From: Bacteroidales bacterium UBA1216
GTDB taxonomy: Bacteria; Bacteroidota; Bacteroidia; Bacteroidales; Paludibacteraceae
Direction of reading: 5' to 3'
DNA: 50,716 bases
NCBI GenBank assembly: GCA_002309255.1
Contig: DBXI01000034.1
Location: 1-50,716, forward strand
Shown here: positions 34,331-41,918 of the stretch, in pieces
Layout of the letters: each line of letters starts with the position of its first letter
Position numbering within the stretch: the stretch's first letter is position 1
Translations under genes and position numbers: made by a program
Notes under the pieces: generated by a model
Told to the model about the DNA's origin: nothing
The model's input: only the letters and a program-made list of their open reading frames with translations
Database searches by the model: none

Positions 34331-37237
34331 CTAACGAATCATGATTCCTCGTGCGTCGTAGAGGTGGTCTCCACGACGGATGAGCAGTTGGCCGTTGCGG
34401 ATGAGTTTTTGGCAGTCAGGCGTTGGCTGTTGGCTATCCATATGCTCAACAGCCGTGGTGACCGAGGATACGCTCGGAGTGAGAGACACATTGTCGATAG
34501 CCAAGGCCGGAGCCGCGTTGCACGTGGTGCCGCTACTAACCGATATGTTCCACGCCAGATACAGGCCGGCGTGGCTGTTCAAGGCTACGGGCAGGGTGTG
34601 GCTGACCTGCGTGGTAGCCGCGGGTACAGCAGCATAGCCGTTGTTGTTGGCGTCCGCGGCAAAAGAGGTCTTGAAATCGTCGCCGGCGCTCGTCCAGTTG
34701 ATACCATCGGCAGAGGTGTACAGTTGGACGGTGAACCCCGCAGCGTTGCTTCCGTTACGGAACTTCAGGATATCATATGCAAGTGCAAACTCTGCAAAAT
34801 CGGTCGTGCTGTTGTTGTATAGCCGCACCATGACATTGATACCTCGTGTACCGCCCTCCACACCGGTGGTCAGACCGCCGATAGCGCGGTCGGACGAACC
34901 TGTGGCGCCGAAGTTCCACGTGCCGTTGTATGCATTGCTCGCCAGGCTCTGACCGCCTATGTACATCGTGGTGTCGGCCGCAGCGGCAAAAGCGCCTACC
35001 TGCCTCGGTCCGTTGGTGTTACGCTCGATGCGCCATCCCTCAGGCAGCGCGGAGGAGCGCAGGATACCGGTCTTAGCGTCCGTCGAGGGGTCAACATCCG
35101 CTCCGCCAAGGCTGTTGAAGTTCTCATACACAGTGTTCGTGCCGGAGAGTAGTATGGCGTTGGCAGGCACCTCCTGTACAAAACTTGGCGTGATGGACAC
35201 GTTGTCAATCGCTAATGCCATTGATTTGGCGAGATCGGTTCCGCTGGTTACACAGATACTCCATGCCAGATAAAGGTCGCCGTCCTCCGGGAAGACACAC
35301 TCTATCTGTCCATCTACATTCGTTGTGGCGATAGGCACTACGGCAGCACCGTTGGAGTCGCCATCCTTCGTGAACGAGGTGCAGAAATCGTTGCCGGCAC
35401 TTGCCCATGTCTCGCCATCCGATGAGGTATAAAGTTGAACGGTGAATCCTGCTTCATTGGCACCGTTGCGGTACTTCTCGATATCATAGTTGAGTGCAAG
35501 ACGGTTGAAATCCATATCGGCATCATTGTGCAGGTGCACCATGATGTTGAGCGTGCGTGTGCCCCCGCTGACGCTGGAGGTGATACCTCCCACGGCGCGG
35601 TCGGACGAACCGGTAGCACCGAAGTTCCACGTGCCGTTGTATGCATTGCTCGCCAGACTCTGCCCGCCGATATACATGGTGGTGTCAGCTGCTGCCGTGA
35701 ATGAGCCTATCTGTCGCGGGCCGTTGAGGTTGCGCTCGATGCGCCATCCCTGCGGCATAGCGGAAGCCTGCAGGATACCCGTCTTGGCGTCGGTAGAAGG
35801 ATCGACATCCTTACCGCCGAGGCTGTTGAAGTTCTCGGCATGCAGCGTAGCACCGGTGACAGACAGTGCTTCGGTAGCCGGTTGTGGTGCGGGCTCGGTG
35901 CGTATTACACCCTCGTAAGCCTCCTCGGCATACGTGCGCATGCGCTCTGCCATCTCTGCTGTCAGTTCACCGGGTTTCCATGTGATGGTGCTCGGCTTCT
36001 CGCCGAAGATAGTGGCGTATTCGAGACAGCATGCCAGGTAAGAGGCTGCCACCGACGGGTGGCGGTTATCGGTATACAGGTCCGCCACGAAGGACGAGGG
36101 ATGATCGAGCCTGTAGTTGCCATAGGCTATGGCCACGGGGCAGAGCACGATATTGAAGTCGTCAGCCACGGCCTCGTAGTTGGCGATGAGCGTGGCGTTG
36201 TTAGCCACAAAACTCTCATCATCGCTATAAGCCCAGTTGACAGGCATGATGATTACCACATCGGGGTTAGGACAGTTGGCACGGATATAGGTCACCCAGG
36301 TCTGCACGTTGCTGTAGAACGCCTCCGGATCCGTGCGGGGCAGAGCGGACTGCTCCTGCAGGATGATATGTGTCCATGCTACGGAAGCCACCATCGTCTT
36401 GGCATCGGGTGTGAGCGGGTCGGTGTTGAAATGATAAGCCAGGCTCTGCCCCAGATTGGTATGCTTGGTCCAGGTGGCATCTTTGCCCATGGTCTGACTC
36501 ATGCTATTGAACATAGCGTACTGGTCGTAGCGGTCAATAAGGCTGTTGTTGATAGACAGCACCTTGACGGCAGATGTCACCTCGGGTGCAGGCTCGGGGA
36601 TAGTGAGATAATAGTCGCGTGCTTCGGTAAGAACCATCTCGATACGTTTGTCGTTCGGCTGGTCCTGCCCTACATTGTTATGGAAGATCAGGTTCATCTG
36701 CACGTTCTCGCCTTCCGCCACGCGGAAGGTAAAATCGCTACCGTCTGCACCGGGCCAGCCGCCGGATATCTCGTTAGGCGAACCCCACTCGTAGAGGTAG
36801 AACGCTTCCCAGCCGGTGTTGTTGGTGACGTAGATATGATAGGTGTTGTACACCAGTTCGCCCACAGGGACATAGGTGGTCCAGGTGGCGGTGGCAGAGT
36901 TCTGGTCGAAGGCGGTGACATAGTCTCCCTCATCGGGTATGACGATCTCGCCTGTTTTGTTCCATGCGGCCGCCTCAGCCGACTCGCAGCGTTCGAAGCG
37001 TATGGTGGTGTAGTCGCCTGCGGGCAGGGTGAAGGCGTAGATGGCGCGCCCCTGGTCCTCGACGGCGCCGATGACCGGTGTGGTGTTGTCGAGCACGGCG
37101 CGTTGGACGCAGTTGTCGTTGGTCCACCAGGTGACGGCGTTAGCCTTGAGGTAGATCTTCTGTGTGCCGTCGAACGAACGGGCGGACAAGGTGCATGCGG
37201 CAACGAGTGCCAGCATAAGGGTTAGAGTCTTTTTCAT
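34331..37237 (-). CDS. Starch-binding protein fused to an SGNH/DUF4886 hydrolase, T9SS tail
   Basis: This large exported protein combines binding and hydrolase modules. It has a signal peptide (1-19), an N-terminal binding domain (WWTNDN), a CBM26-like module (near 140-175), and an SGNH-type hydrolase from about 220 to 455. The hydrolase shows Ser in VLSINNSLID, ILQEQSALPR, and the late D..H in YTDNRHPS. Two tandem copies of a beta domain of about 230 residues follow (each beginning ENFNSLGG, near 466 and 703, and containing GTWNFGATGSSDRA). A sorting tail ends it (QKLIRNGQLLIRRGDHLYDARG). The hydrolase may remove esters from the polysaccharide or act on another glycan; this is inference. Its family normally has GNS where this has NNS. 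Confidence 0.82.
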   Translation of the reverse strand: MKKTLTLMLALVAACTLSARSFDGTQKIYLKANAVTWWTNDNCVQRAVLDNTTPVIGAVEDQGRAIYAFTLPAGDYTTIRFERCESAEAAAWNKTGEIVIPDEGDYVTAFDQNSATATWTTYVPVGELVYNTYHIYVTNNTGWEAFYLYEWGSPNEISGGWPGADGSDFTFRVAEGENVQMNLIFHNNVGQDQPNDKRIEMVLTEARDYYLTIPEPAPEVTSAVKVLSINNSLIDRYDQYAMFNSMSQTMGKDATWTKHTNLGQSLAYHFNTDPLTPDAKTMVASVAWTHIILQEQSALPRTDPEAFYSNVQTWVTYIRANCPNPDVVIIMPVNWAYSDDESFVANNATLIANYEAVADDFNIVLCPVAIAYGNYRLDHPSSFVADLYTDNRHPSVAASYLACCLEYATIFGEKPSTITWKPGELTAEMAERMRTYAEEAYEGVIRTEPAPQPATEALSVTGATLHAENFNSLGGKDVDPSTDAKTGILQASAMPQGWRIERNLNGPRQIGSFTAAADTTMYIGGQSLASNAYNGTWNFGATGSSDRAVGGITSSVSGGTRTLNIMVHLHNDADMDFNRLALNYDIEKYRNGANEAGFTVQLYTSSDGETWASAGNDFCTSFTKDGDSNGAAVVPIATTNVDGQIECVFPEDGDLYLAWSICVTSGTDLAKSMALAIDNVSITPSFVQEVPANAILLSGTNTVYENFNSLGGADVDPSTDAKTGILRSSALPEGWRIERNTNGPRQVGAFAAAADTTMYIGGQSLASNAYNGTWNFGATGSSDRAIGGLTTGVEGGTRGINVMVRLYNNSTTDFAEFALAYDILKFRNGSNAAGFTVQLYTSADGINWTSAGDDFKTSFAADANNNGYAAVPAATTQVSHTLPVALNSHAGLYLAWNISVSSGTTCNAAPALAIDNVSLTPSVSSVTTAVEHMDSQQPTPDCQKLIRNGQLLIRRGDHLYDARGIMIR
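36731..36925 (-). repeat. 195-bp repeat, copy B
   Basis: This is the partner of 33785-33979 in the same orientation, about 2.9 kb away. The surrounding domain-coding DNA (to the start codons) is also similar, but with scattered differences. Confidence 0.85.
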
Positions 37238-37266
37238 CGTTCTATATGTCTAAAAGTTAAACGTTT

Positions 37267-38598
37267 TCACTTGCTAAATATACGATACTCGTGCGGTAGG
37301 AGCCGTGTTACGGCGGGTAGTGTGACCTTGCTGCCGGAGATGAGGCTGGTCATCTCCAGTCCCTCATAGCGCATGGGCAGGCGTACATCTATGGCCTCGT
37401 TGGAGGCGTTGCAGATGACGAGCAGCGCCCGGTCGCCATTGACATACTCGACATAGGGGACCCGTTCGGCGAGCGAGCCTACCTGCTGCTTGCCGGCACG
37501 TATGTCACGTGTGTCGTGGTAGACAGCCATGAGCTTGGCCATCGCGTCGCGTGTGGCGTTCGGCGAAGCGAAATCCAGCACGTTGTAGTGGAAGAAGTCG
37601 ATGCTTGCGGTGTGGCCTATCTCCTGCGAGGAGTAGATCATCGGCACGCCGCCCATGAACGCGGTGAGGCAGAAGGCAGACAACATACCTGCCGCATCGC
37701 GGTAGACAGACGCAGGTGACTTCTCGTTGCTCTCGTCGTGGGTGGTGATGTAGCGCAGACGCTCTTTGCCGACAGGCGTAGCGTTATACTCCGATTGCGA
37801 GGCAGAGATGAGTCCGCTCAGGGCTCCTGCACCGCTGAAGAAGTCCTCGATGGCATAGAGGTAGTTCCAGCTATAGAGCAGCTGGAAGCCTGCATCGAAA
37901 TGGCGCGTGTCGCTCGTCTCGGCGAGCAGGAAAGCGTTAGGTTTAACGGCAACGATAGCTTCGTTGACCTCCTGCCACCAGTCAAGGGATACTCCGGCGG
38001 CATAGTCGCAACGGAAGCCGTCGATATCTGCCTGATTGACCCAATAGAGCATGCACTGCTTCATGGTGTCGCGCACGGCAGGCAGGTCGTAGTTGAGGAA
38101 AGTGACATCCGCCCAGAACTTCTCATCGGCAGTGGACGGTCCTTCGTACCAGTCGGGGTGTGCGGTTACCCAGGGGTTGTCCCAAGATGTATGGTTGGCT
38201 ATCCAGTCGAGGATGACGCGCATGTTGTTGTCATGACAGGTCTTAACCAGGTGCTTGAGGTCATCCATCGTGCCGAAGGCGGGATCGATGGTGCGGTAGT
38301 TCTGCACGCAGTAAGGCGAGCCTATAGCCTTGGCATCCGCACCCCGCGGATGTATAGGCATGAGCCAGAGCACATCCACGCCCATGCGCTTAAGTTCGGG
38401 CACATACGCCTCGATGGCCTTAAAGGCATCGGTCTCGGCAAACAGCCGCTCGTTGCACTCATAGACAACCATGTTCGTAGCCGGTCGGGCAGCTTGGGCA
38501 TCATTATCGATGACGGGCACCTCACGCGGCGTGCACCCGGCCAGGGTGAGCAGCAGCAAGCCGGTGCAGAAAGATGATATAAAAGATTGTATATTCAT
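37267..38598 (-). CDS. GH13 alpha-amylase lipoprotein (SusG-like)
   Basis: This is a predicted outer-membrane amylase. The 443-residue product has a lipobox (LLLLTLAGC), then the acidic tether usual for surface lipoproteins is weak (TPREVPVIDND). GH13 regions are visible: DWIANHTS (near 131), GFRCDYA (near 197), LAETSD (near 228) and TTHDES (near 286), where the common NHD is THD. The C-terminal beta domain is short, and no binding module is present, unlike SusG, whose barrel carries a CBM58 insert. It lies 12 bp after the starch-binding lipoprotein gene. Confidence 0.9.
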   Translation of the reverse strand: MNIQSFISSFCTGLLLLTLAGCTPREVPVIDNDAQAARPATNMVVYECNERLFAETDAFKAIEAYVPELKRMGVDVLWLMPIHPRGADAKAIGSPYCVQNYRTIDPAFGTMDDLKHLVKTCHDNNMRVILDWIANHTSWDNPWVTAHPDWYEGPSTADEKFWADVTFLNYDLPAVRDTMKQCMLYWVNQADIDGFRCDYAAGVSLDWWQEVNEAIVAVKPNAFLLAETSDTRHFDAGFQLLYSWNYLYAIEDFFSGAGALSGLISASQSEYNATPVGKERLRYITTHDESNEKSPASVYRDAAGMLSAFCLTAFMGGVPMIYSSQEIGHTASIDFFHYNVLDFASPNATRDAMAKLMAVYHDTRDIRAGKQQVGSLAERVPYVEYVNGDRALLVICNASNEAIDVRLPMRYEGLEMTSLISGSKVTLPAVTRLLPHEYRIFSK

Positions 38599-38610
38599 AA
38601 GGCATTACGT

Positions 38611-40098
38611 TTATCGTTGTTGAACTTGTGCTGCCACCTGCAGCGGTGTTACGCCGCTGTCGGCAATCTTGAGGTAGTAGCTGCAAATCGAGTCGGTGGC
38701 ACTGATGCCATAGTCCGGTAGCTTGAGGTCTGCTCCGTCGTTGAAGATGAGGCTCCAGCCGTCATCCACCTTACCGCTGACGGTGGTGTGCAGCAGTTCG
38801 AGGCCAAGGATAGTGACCGTATCCATCTTCTCAAACGCCTGTCCGGGCCAGCCTCCGAAGGCCTCGCCGGAGCCCCAGGCATAGACGTGCAAGGGAGCGA
38901 GCGTATCGGTAGCGTTGTAGAAGTAGAGGTCGATGAGCGCATCGGGTTTAGGCTCGGAGGAGGGGTTGAACCACTCGACGTCACCGGGCGCTGCGGGATC
39001 AGCGATCTCTGTGACCGCTCCGGCAGCGATGTAGAGATAGATGTCCTTGTCGAGGTTGTATCCGTCGTAGTCGGGTAACTGGCTTGCGCCGCCGTTGCTG
39101 AAGATGAGGTGCTCGGAGAGTCCGGCATTGGACTTGCCCATATCGAAGTAGAGATAGGTGTAATCGCCAAACGTAGCCGAGCCGCCGACCTTCATACCGG
39201 GCCAGCCACCGTTCAGGTCATTCACATCGCCCCACATGTACAAAGTGGTATTCATCCCCCAGCCTATACCGTCAAGCACATAAACGACTGCTCCGTCGTG
39301 CTCCTGCGTGGATGAGGAGGCTATCTTCTCTATCGTGCCGTCCGAGAGGATATGCAGATAGATATTGTCGTCAAAGACCACGGGTCCGTAGTCCGCGAGC
39401 TGGCTTTCGCCATTGTCGTTGAAGATAAGAGTCTCACGCAGACCGTTGTTCTCCTTACCCATATCGAAGTAGGAATATTCGGTGCCGTTGACCGTTTCCA
39501 CGCCGGTAGGCTTCATGCCCGGCCAGCCTCCGTTGAGGTCATTAACATCGCCGTACATATACAGGTGCAGGTCCGCAAAGCCGCTCTCGTCGAGCACATA
39601 GACCACATAGCCGTTGTGCTGAATCTTCTCGTCACTGGTGCTGAAATACGAGGCCCAGCGGTCTGCCCAGATGTTGTGCCGGGTGCCCGTTTCGGCATTG
39701 AGGGTGTGCACCACGGGTTGGCCATTTATATCGCGCTCCGCACCGGCTTTCTTGCTCACGAATGAGAATCCGTCCGCCAGCGTCTTGCCGCCCACGAAAT
39801 TGTTCGGATACAGATAGATGCCCCACTTGAGGTCGGAGAATTGTGCTTTCTCCAGTTTGTACTTGAGCTGCTCGGGGGCAGTGTTCTCATCCAACCCGTT
39901 GAACGCGCCGAAGATATACAGCTCGTCATCGATGGCGGTGCCGGTAGGGGCGATGAGCTCGATGAGTATGGCATTGTCGCGCAGGTCGAACTGTGCCGTC
40001 TCGTGGTCGAACTCAAGATCACTGTTTTGGCAAGAAGCCAAGAAAAGGGACAAAGTGACAATGTACAAAGTACAAAGTATTTTAGTTATCGTCTTCAT
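38611..40098 (-). CDS. SusE/SusF-like starch-binding outer-membrane lipoprotein
   Basis: This surface lipoprotein should hold starch near the SusCD importer. The 495-residue product has a lipobox (LSLFLASC) and an N-terminal domain (FDLRDNAILIELIAPTGTA). Three tandem CBM26-like modules follow, recognised by LHLYMYGDVNDLNGGWPGMK, LYMWGDVNDLNGGWPGMK and LHVYAWGSGEAFGGWPG, each with the aromatic/GGWPG signature. The first residues of the signal peptide (ILCTLYIVTLS) are encoded by a TACAAAG-type microrepeat. It follows SusD by 15 bp. Confidence 0.88.
   Translation of the reverse strand: MKTITKILCTLYIVTLSLFLASCQNSDLEFDHETAQFDLRDNAILIELIAPTGTAIDDELYIFGAFNGLDENTAPEQLKYKLEKAQFSDLKWGIYLYPNNFVGGKTLADGFSFVSKKAGAERDINGQPVVHTLNAETGTRHNIWADRWASYFSTSDEKIQHNGYVVYVLDESGFADLHLYMYGDVNDLNGGWPGMKPTGVETVNGTEYSYFDMGKENNGLRETLIFNDNGESQLADYGPVVFDDNIYLHILSDGTIEKIASSSTQEHDGAVVYVLDGIGWGMNTTLYMWGDVNDLNGGWPGMKVGGSATFGDYTYLYFDMGKSNAGLSEHLIFSNGGASQLPDYDGYNLDKDIYLYIAAGAVTEIADPAAPGDVEWFNPSSEPKPDALIDLYFYNATDTLAPLHVYAWGSGEAFGGWPGQAFEKMDTVTILGLELLHTTVSGKVDDGWSLIFNDGADLKLPDYGISATDSICSYYLKIADSGVTPLQVAAQVQQR
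40049..40080 (-). repeat. Microrepeat encoding part of a signal peptide
   Basis: The stretch consists of the words GACAAAGTGACAATGTACAA, then AGTACAAAGTAT: imperfect 7-9 bp units related to GTACAAA. On the coding strand it gives ILCTLYIVTLS at codons about 7-17 of the SusE/F-like gene, keeping the hydrophobic core. Confidence 0.65.
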
Positions 40099-40113
40099 AG
40101 TTCGTACTCTTTA

Positions 40114-41916
40114 TTAATAGTTAGGATTTTGCTTGAGGCCGGGGTTGACGCTCAGGGCCGCAGCGGGCAGCGGGAACCACTCGTACTTACGATCGCGCTT
40201 GGCAGGGTAGCTGAAGCCGTCATCGGTAGCACGGCCAAAGAACCACCACTGACCCTGTGTGAACTTGTCGAAGCGTCTGAGATCCGTACGGCGGCGGCGT
40301 CCCTCGCAGAGGAACTCCTGTCCCCACTGGTCAAGCATCCACGCCAGATCAACGGATGTGAACCGTCCGTATTTCTTGGCATCAGCGGGATTGGCGAAGT
40401 ATCGCTCCCTCACCTGGAGCACGAGGTTCTCTGCTCCGGCGGCATCACCGGCACGCAGCTTGCACTCAGCCAGGGTATAATAGACCTCCGCCCAGCGGAA
40501 CTCCACATCGTCGATGTCCTGAAAATCCTTACCCTCGCTCTCGGGGTAGATGGGGTAACGCACCAGGCGCACGCCGGAGTTGGTCTGTCCCCAGCGGGGC
40601 GACATGACGGGTTCAAGAGCACGTCCGATGGTGGTCGCTCCTTCGAACTGGCCGACCTGGTCGGTGTAGTACAGATCCATGCCGTCGCGGTCGGCATCGG
40701 CCTTAAGCACCTCGCCGGTGCCCCACTTGGCTTTCTGCAGTCCGCGGAGGAAGATGCCACTGTAGTTGCCGTTCTCCCACTTGTAGTTACCCTTGCGTAT
40801 ATCCTTGTCGTGGAATCGCTCGTAGATAGCTCCAAGTCGGTCGTTGTAGGGCGGATCGAGGAAGCAGACGGGGTTCTCCGAATAGCCGTAGGTAGCATTG
40901 ACCGTACCGGAGTTGTCGAACGAGGGTACGAGGCAGACGCAATTCCATGCCGATTGTGTACTGCTGAAGTCGAAGTAGTCGGCATACGTATATGCCAGGA
41001 ACGGCATATCGCGCATCCAGCCGGCATTGAGTTGGCCGTTCTCCATAGCAAACGCCATGACCACCTCGGGGCAGGTGTTGTTTGTCACGTGATAGATGTC
41101 GCGGTAGTCTGCCGCGAGGCTGTAGGTGCCATAGGTGCCCTTGAGCAGTTCGTTAGCCAGGGTAGCGCACTCGGTGAAACGGGGTGTGCCGGTGAACACC
41201 TCAGCATTGAGCAGCATACGCATCTTGATCATGCGGTTAACCGCCTGGTTCATGCGGTTGCGCGTGGCATTGCTACCGTCCTCGCGGGGCAGGTACGGAT
41301 AACTCTCGTCGAGCTCGGTGCAGATGAAGTCAAACACCTTCCTGCAGCCGACATTGAAGTCTTCGTCGGCAGAGGGCGGGATCGTTCCTTCGCCGCTGGC
41401 TGTGTAGAGGGGTATAGCCCCACCCCACAACTCAAAGCAGTTGTAGTACGCCCATGCGCGCAACGTGCGTACCTCACTGATGTACGCCTTGATCTTCTCA
41501 TCGGTGATGCCGATCTGTGCCGGGGCGATCTTCTCCAGATCGCCGATGAGGGTGTTGCACAGTCCGATGGTGGACCATGCCGTCTCCCAAGTCTGGCGGA
41601 TAATCTTCGCCTCGGGAGTCCAGGTATGGGTGGAGATGACAGTCTTTTCGCCCTCATCGTAGCCCCACAGGCCACCGTTCCACACGCGCCAGGTGATCTG
41701 GTCGGCGGAGAACTCGTTCAGATACCAGAAGTACTCCAGGTAGCTCATTGCGGCATTACCGTACACAGCCGCTACGGCGCCCTTGACAGCCGCTTCGTTC
41801 TGGTAATAGACGCCGGCATCCAGACGGTCAAAAGCCCGCTCGTTCATGTCACAGCCTGTGGCCATCAAGAGCCACGAGGCGAGAGCAAACAGTGCTATAC
41901 TATATTTCGTTTTCAT
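40114..41916 (-). CDS. SusD/RagB-family nutrient-binding lipoprotein
   Basis: This is the extracellular lid of the SusCD importer. From the ATG at 41916 the product has 600 residues, a lipobox (LLMATGC, near residue 21), and TPR-rich helical fold motifs typical of SusD (QNEAAVKGAVAAVYGNA, VRTLRAWAYYNCFELWGG, FRWAEVYYTLAECKLRAGDA, LAWMLDQWGQEFLCEGRRRTD in part, ending with a large loop of LNPNY-type tail KQNPNY). The frame can be extended two codons to a TTG at 41922, but the ATG fits better and leaves 2 bp after the SusC stop. Confidence 0.93.
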   Translation of the reverse strand: MKTKYSIALFALASWLLMATGCDMNERAFDRLDAGVYYQNEAAVKGAVAAVYGNAAMSYLEYFWYLNEFSADQITWRVWNGGLWGYDEGEKTVISTHTWTPEAKIIRQTWETAWSTIGLCNTLIGDLEKIAPAQIGITDEKIKAYISEVRTLRAWAYYNCFELWGGAIPLYTASGEGTIPPSADEDFNVGCRKVFDFICTELDESYPYLPREDGSNATRNRMNQAVNRMIKMRMLLNAEVFTGTPRFTECATLANELLKGTYGTYSLAADYRDIYHVTNNTCPEVVMAFAMENGQLNAGWMRDMPFLAYTYADYFDFSSTQSAWNCVCLVPSFDNSGTVNATYGYSENPVCFLDPPYNDRLGAIYERFHDKDIRKGNYKWENGNYSGIFLRGLQKAKWGTGEVLKADADRDGMDLYYTDQVGQFEGATTIGRALEPVMSPRWGQTNSGVRLVRYPIYPESEGKDFQDIDDVEFRWAEVYYTLAECKLRAGDAAGAENLVLQVRERYFANPADAKKYGRFTSVDLAWMLDQWGQEFLCEGRRRRTDLRRFDKFTQGQWWFFGRATDDGFSYPAKRDRKYEWFPLPAAALSVNPGLKQNPNY

Positions 41917-41918
41917 AA

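Noticed and set aside
35840..37225. 461-codon plus-strand frame opposite the SGNH/starch-binding gene
   Set aside because: It is a shadow of a well-supported gene, with no recognisable domain.
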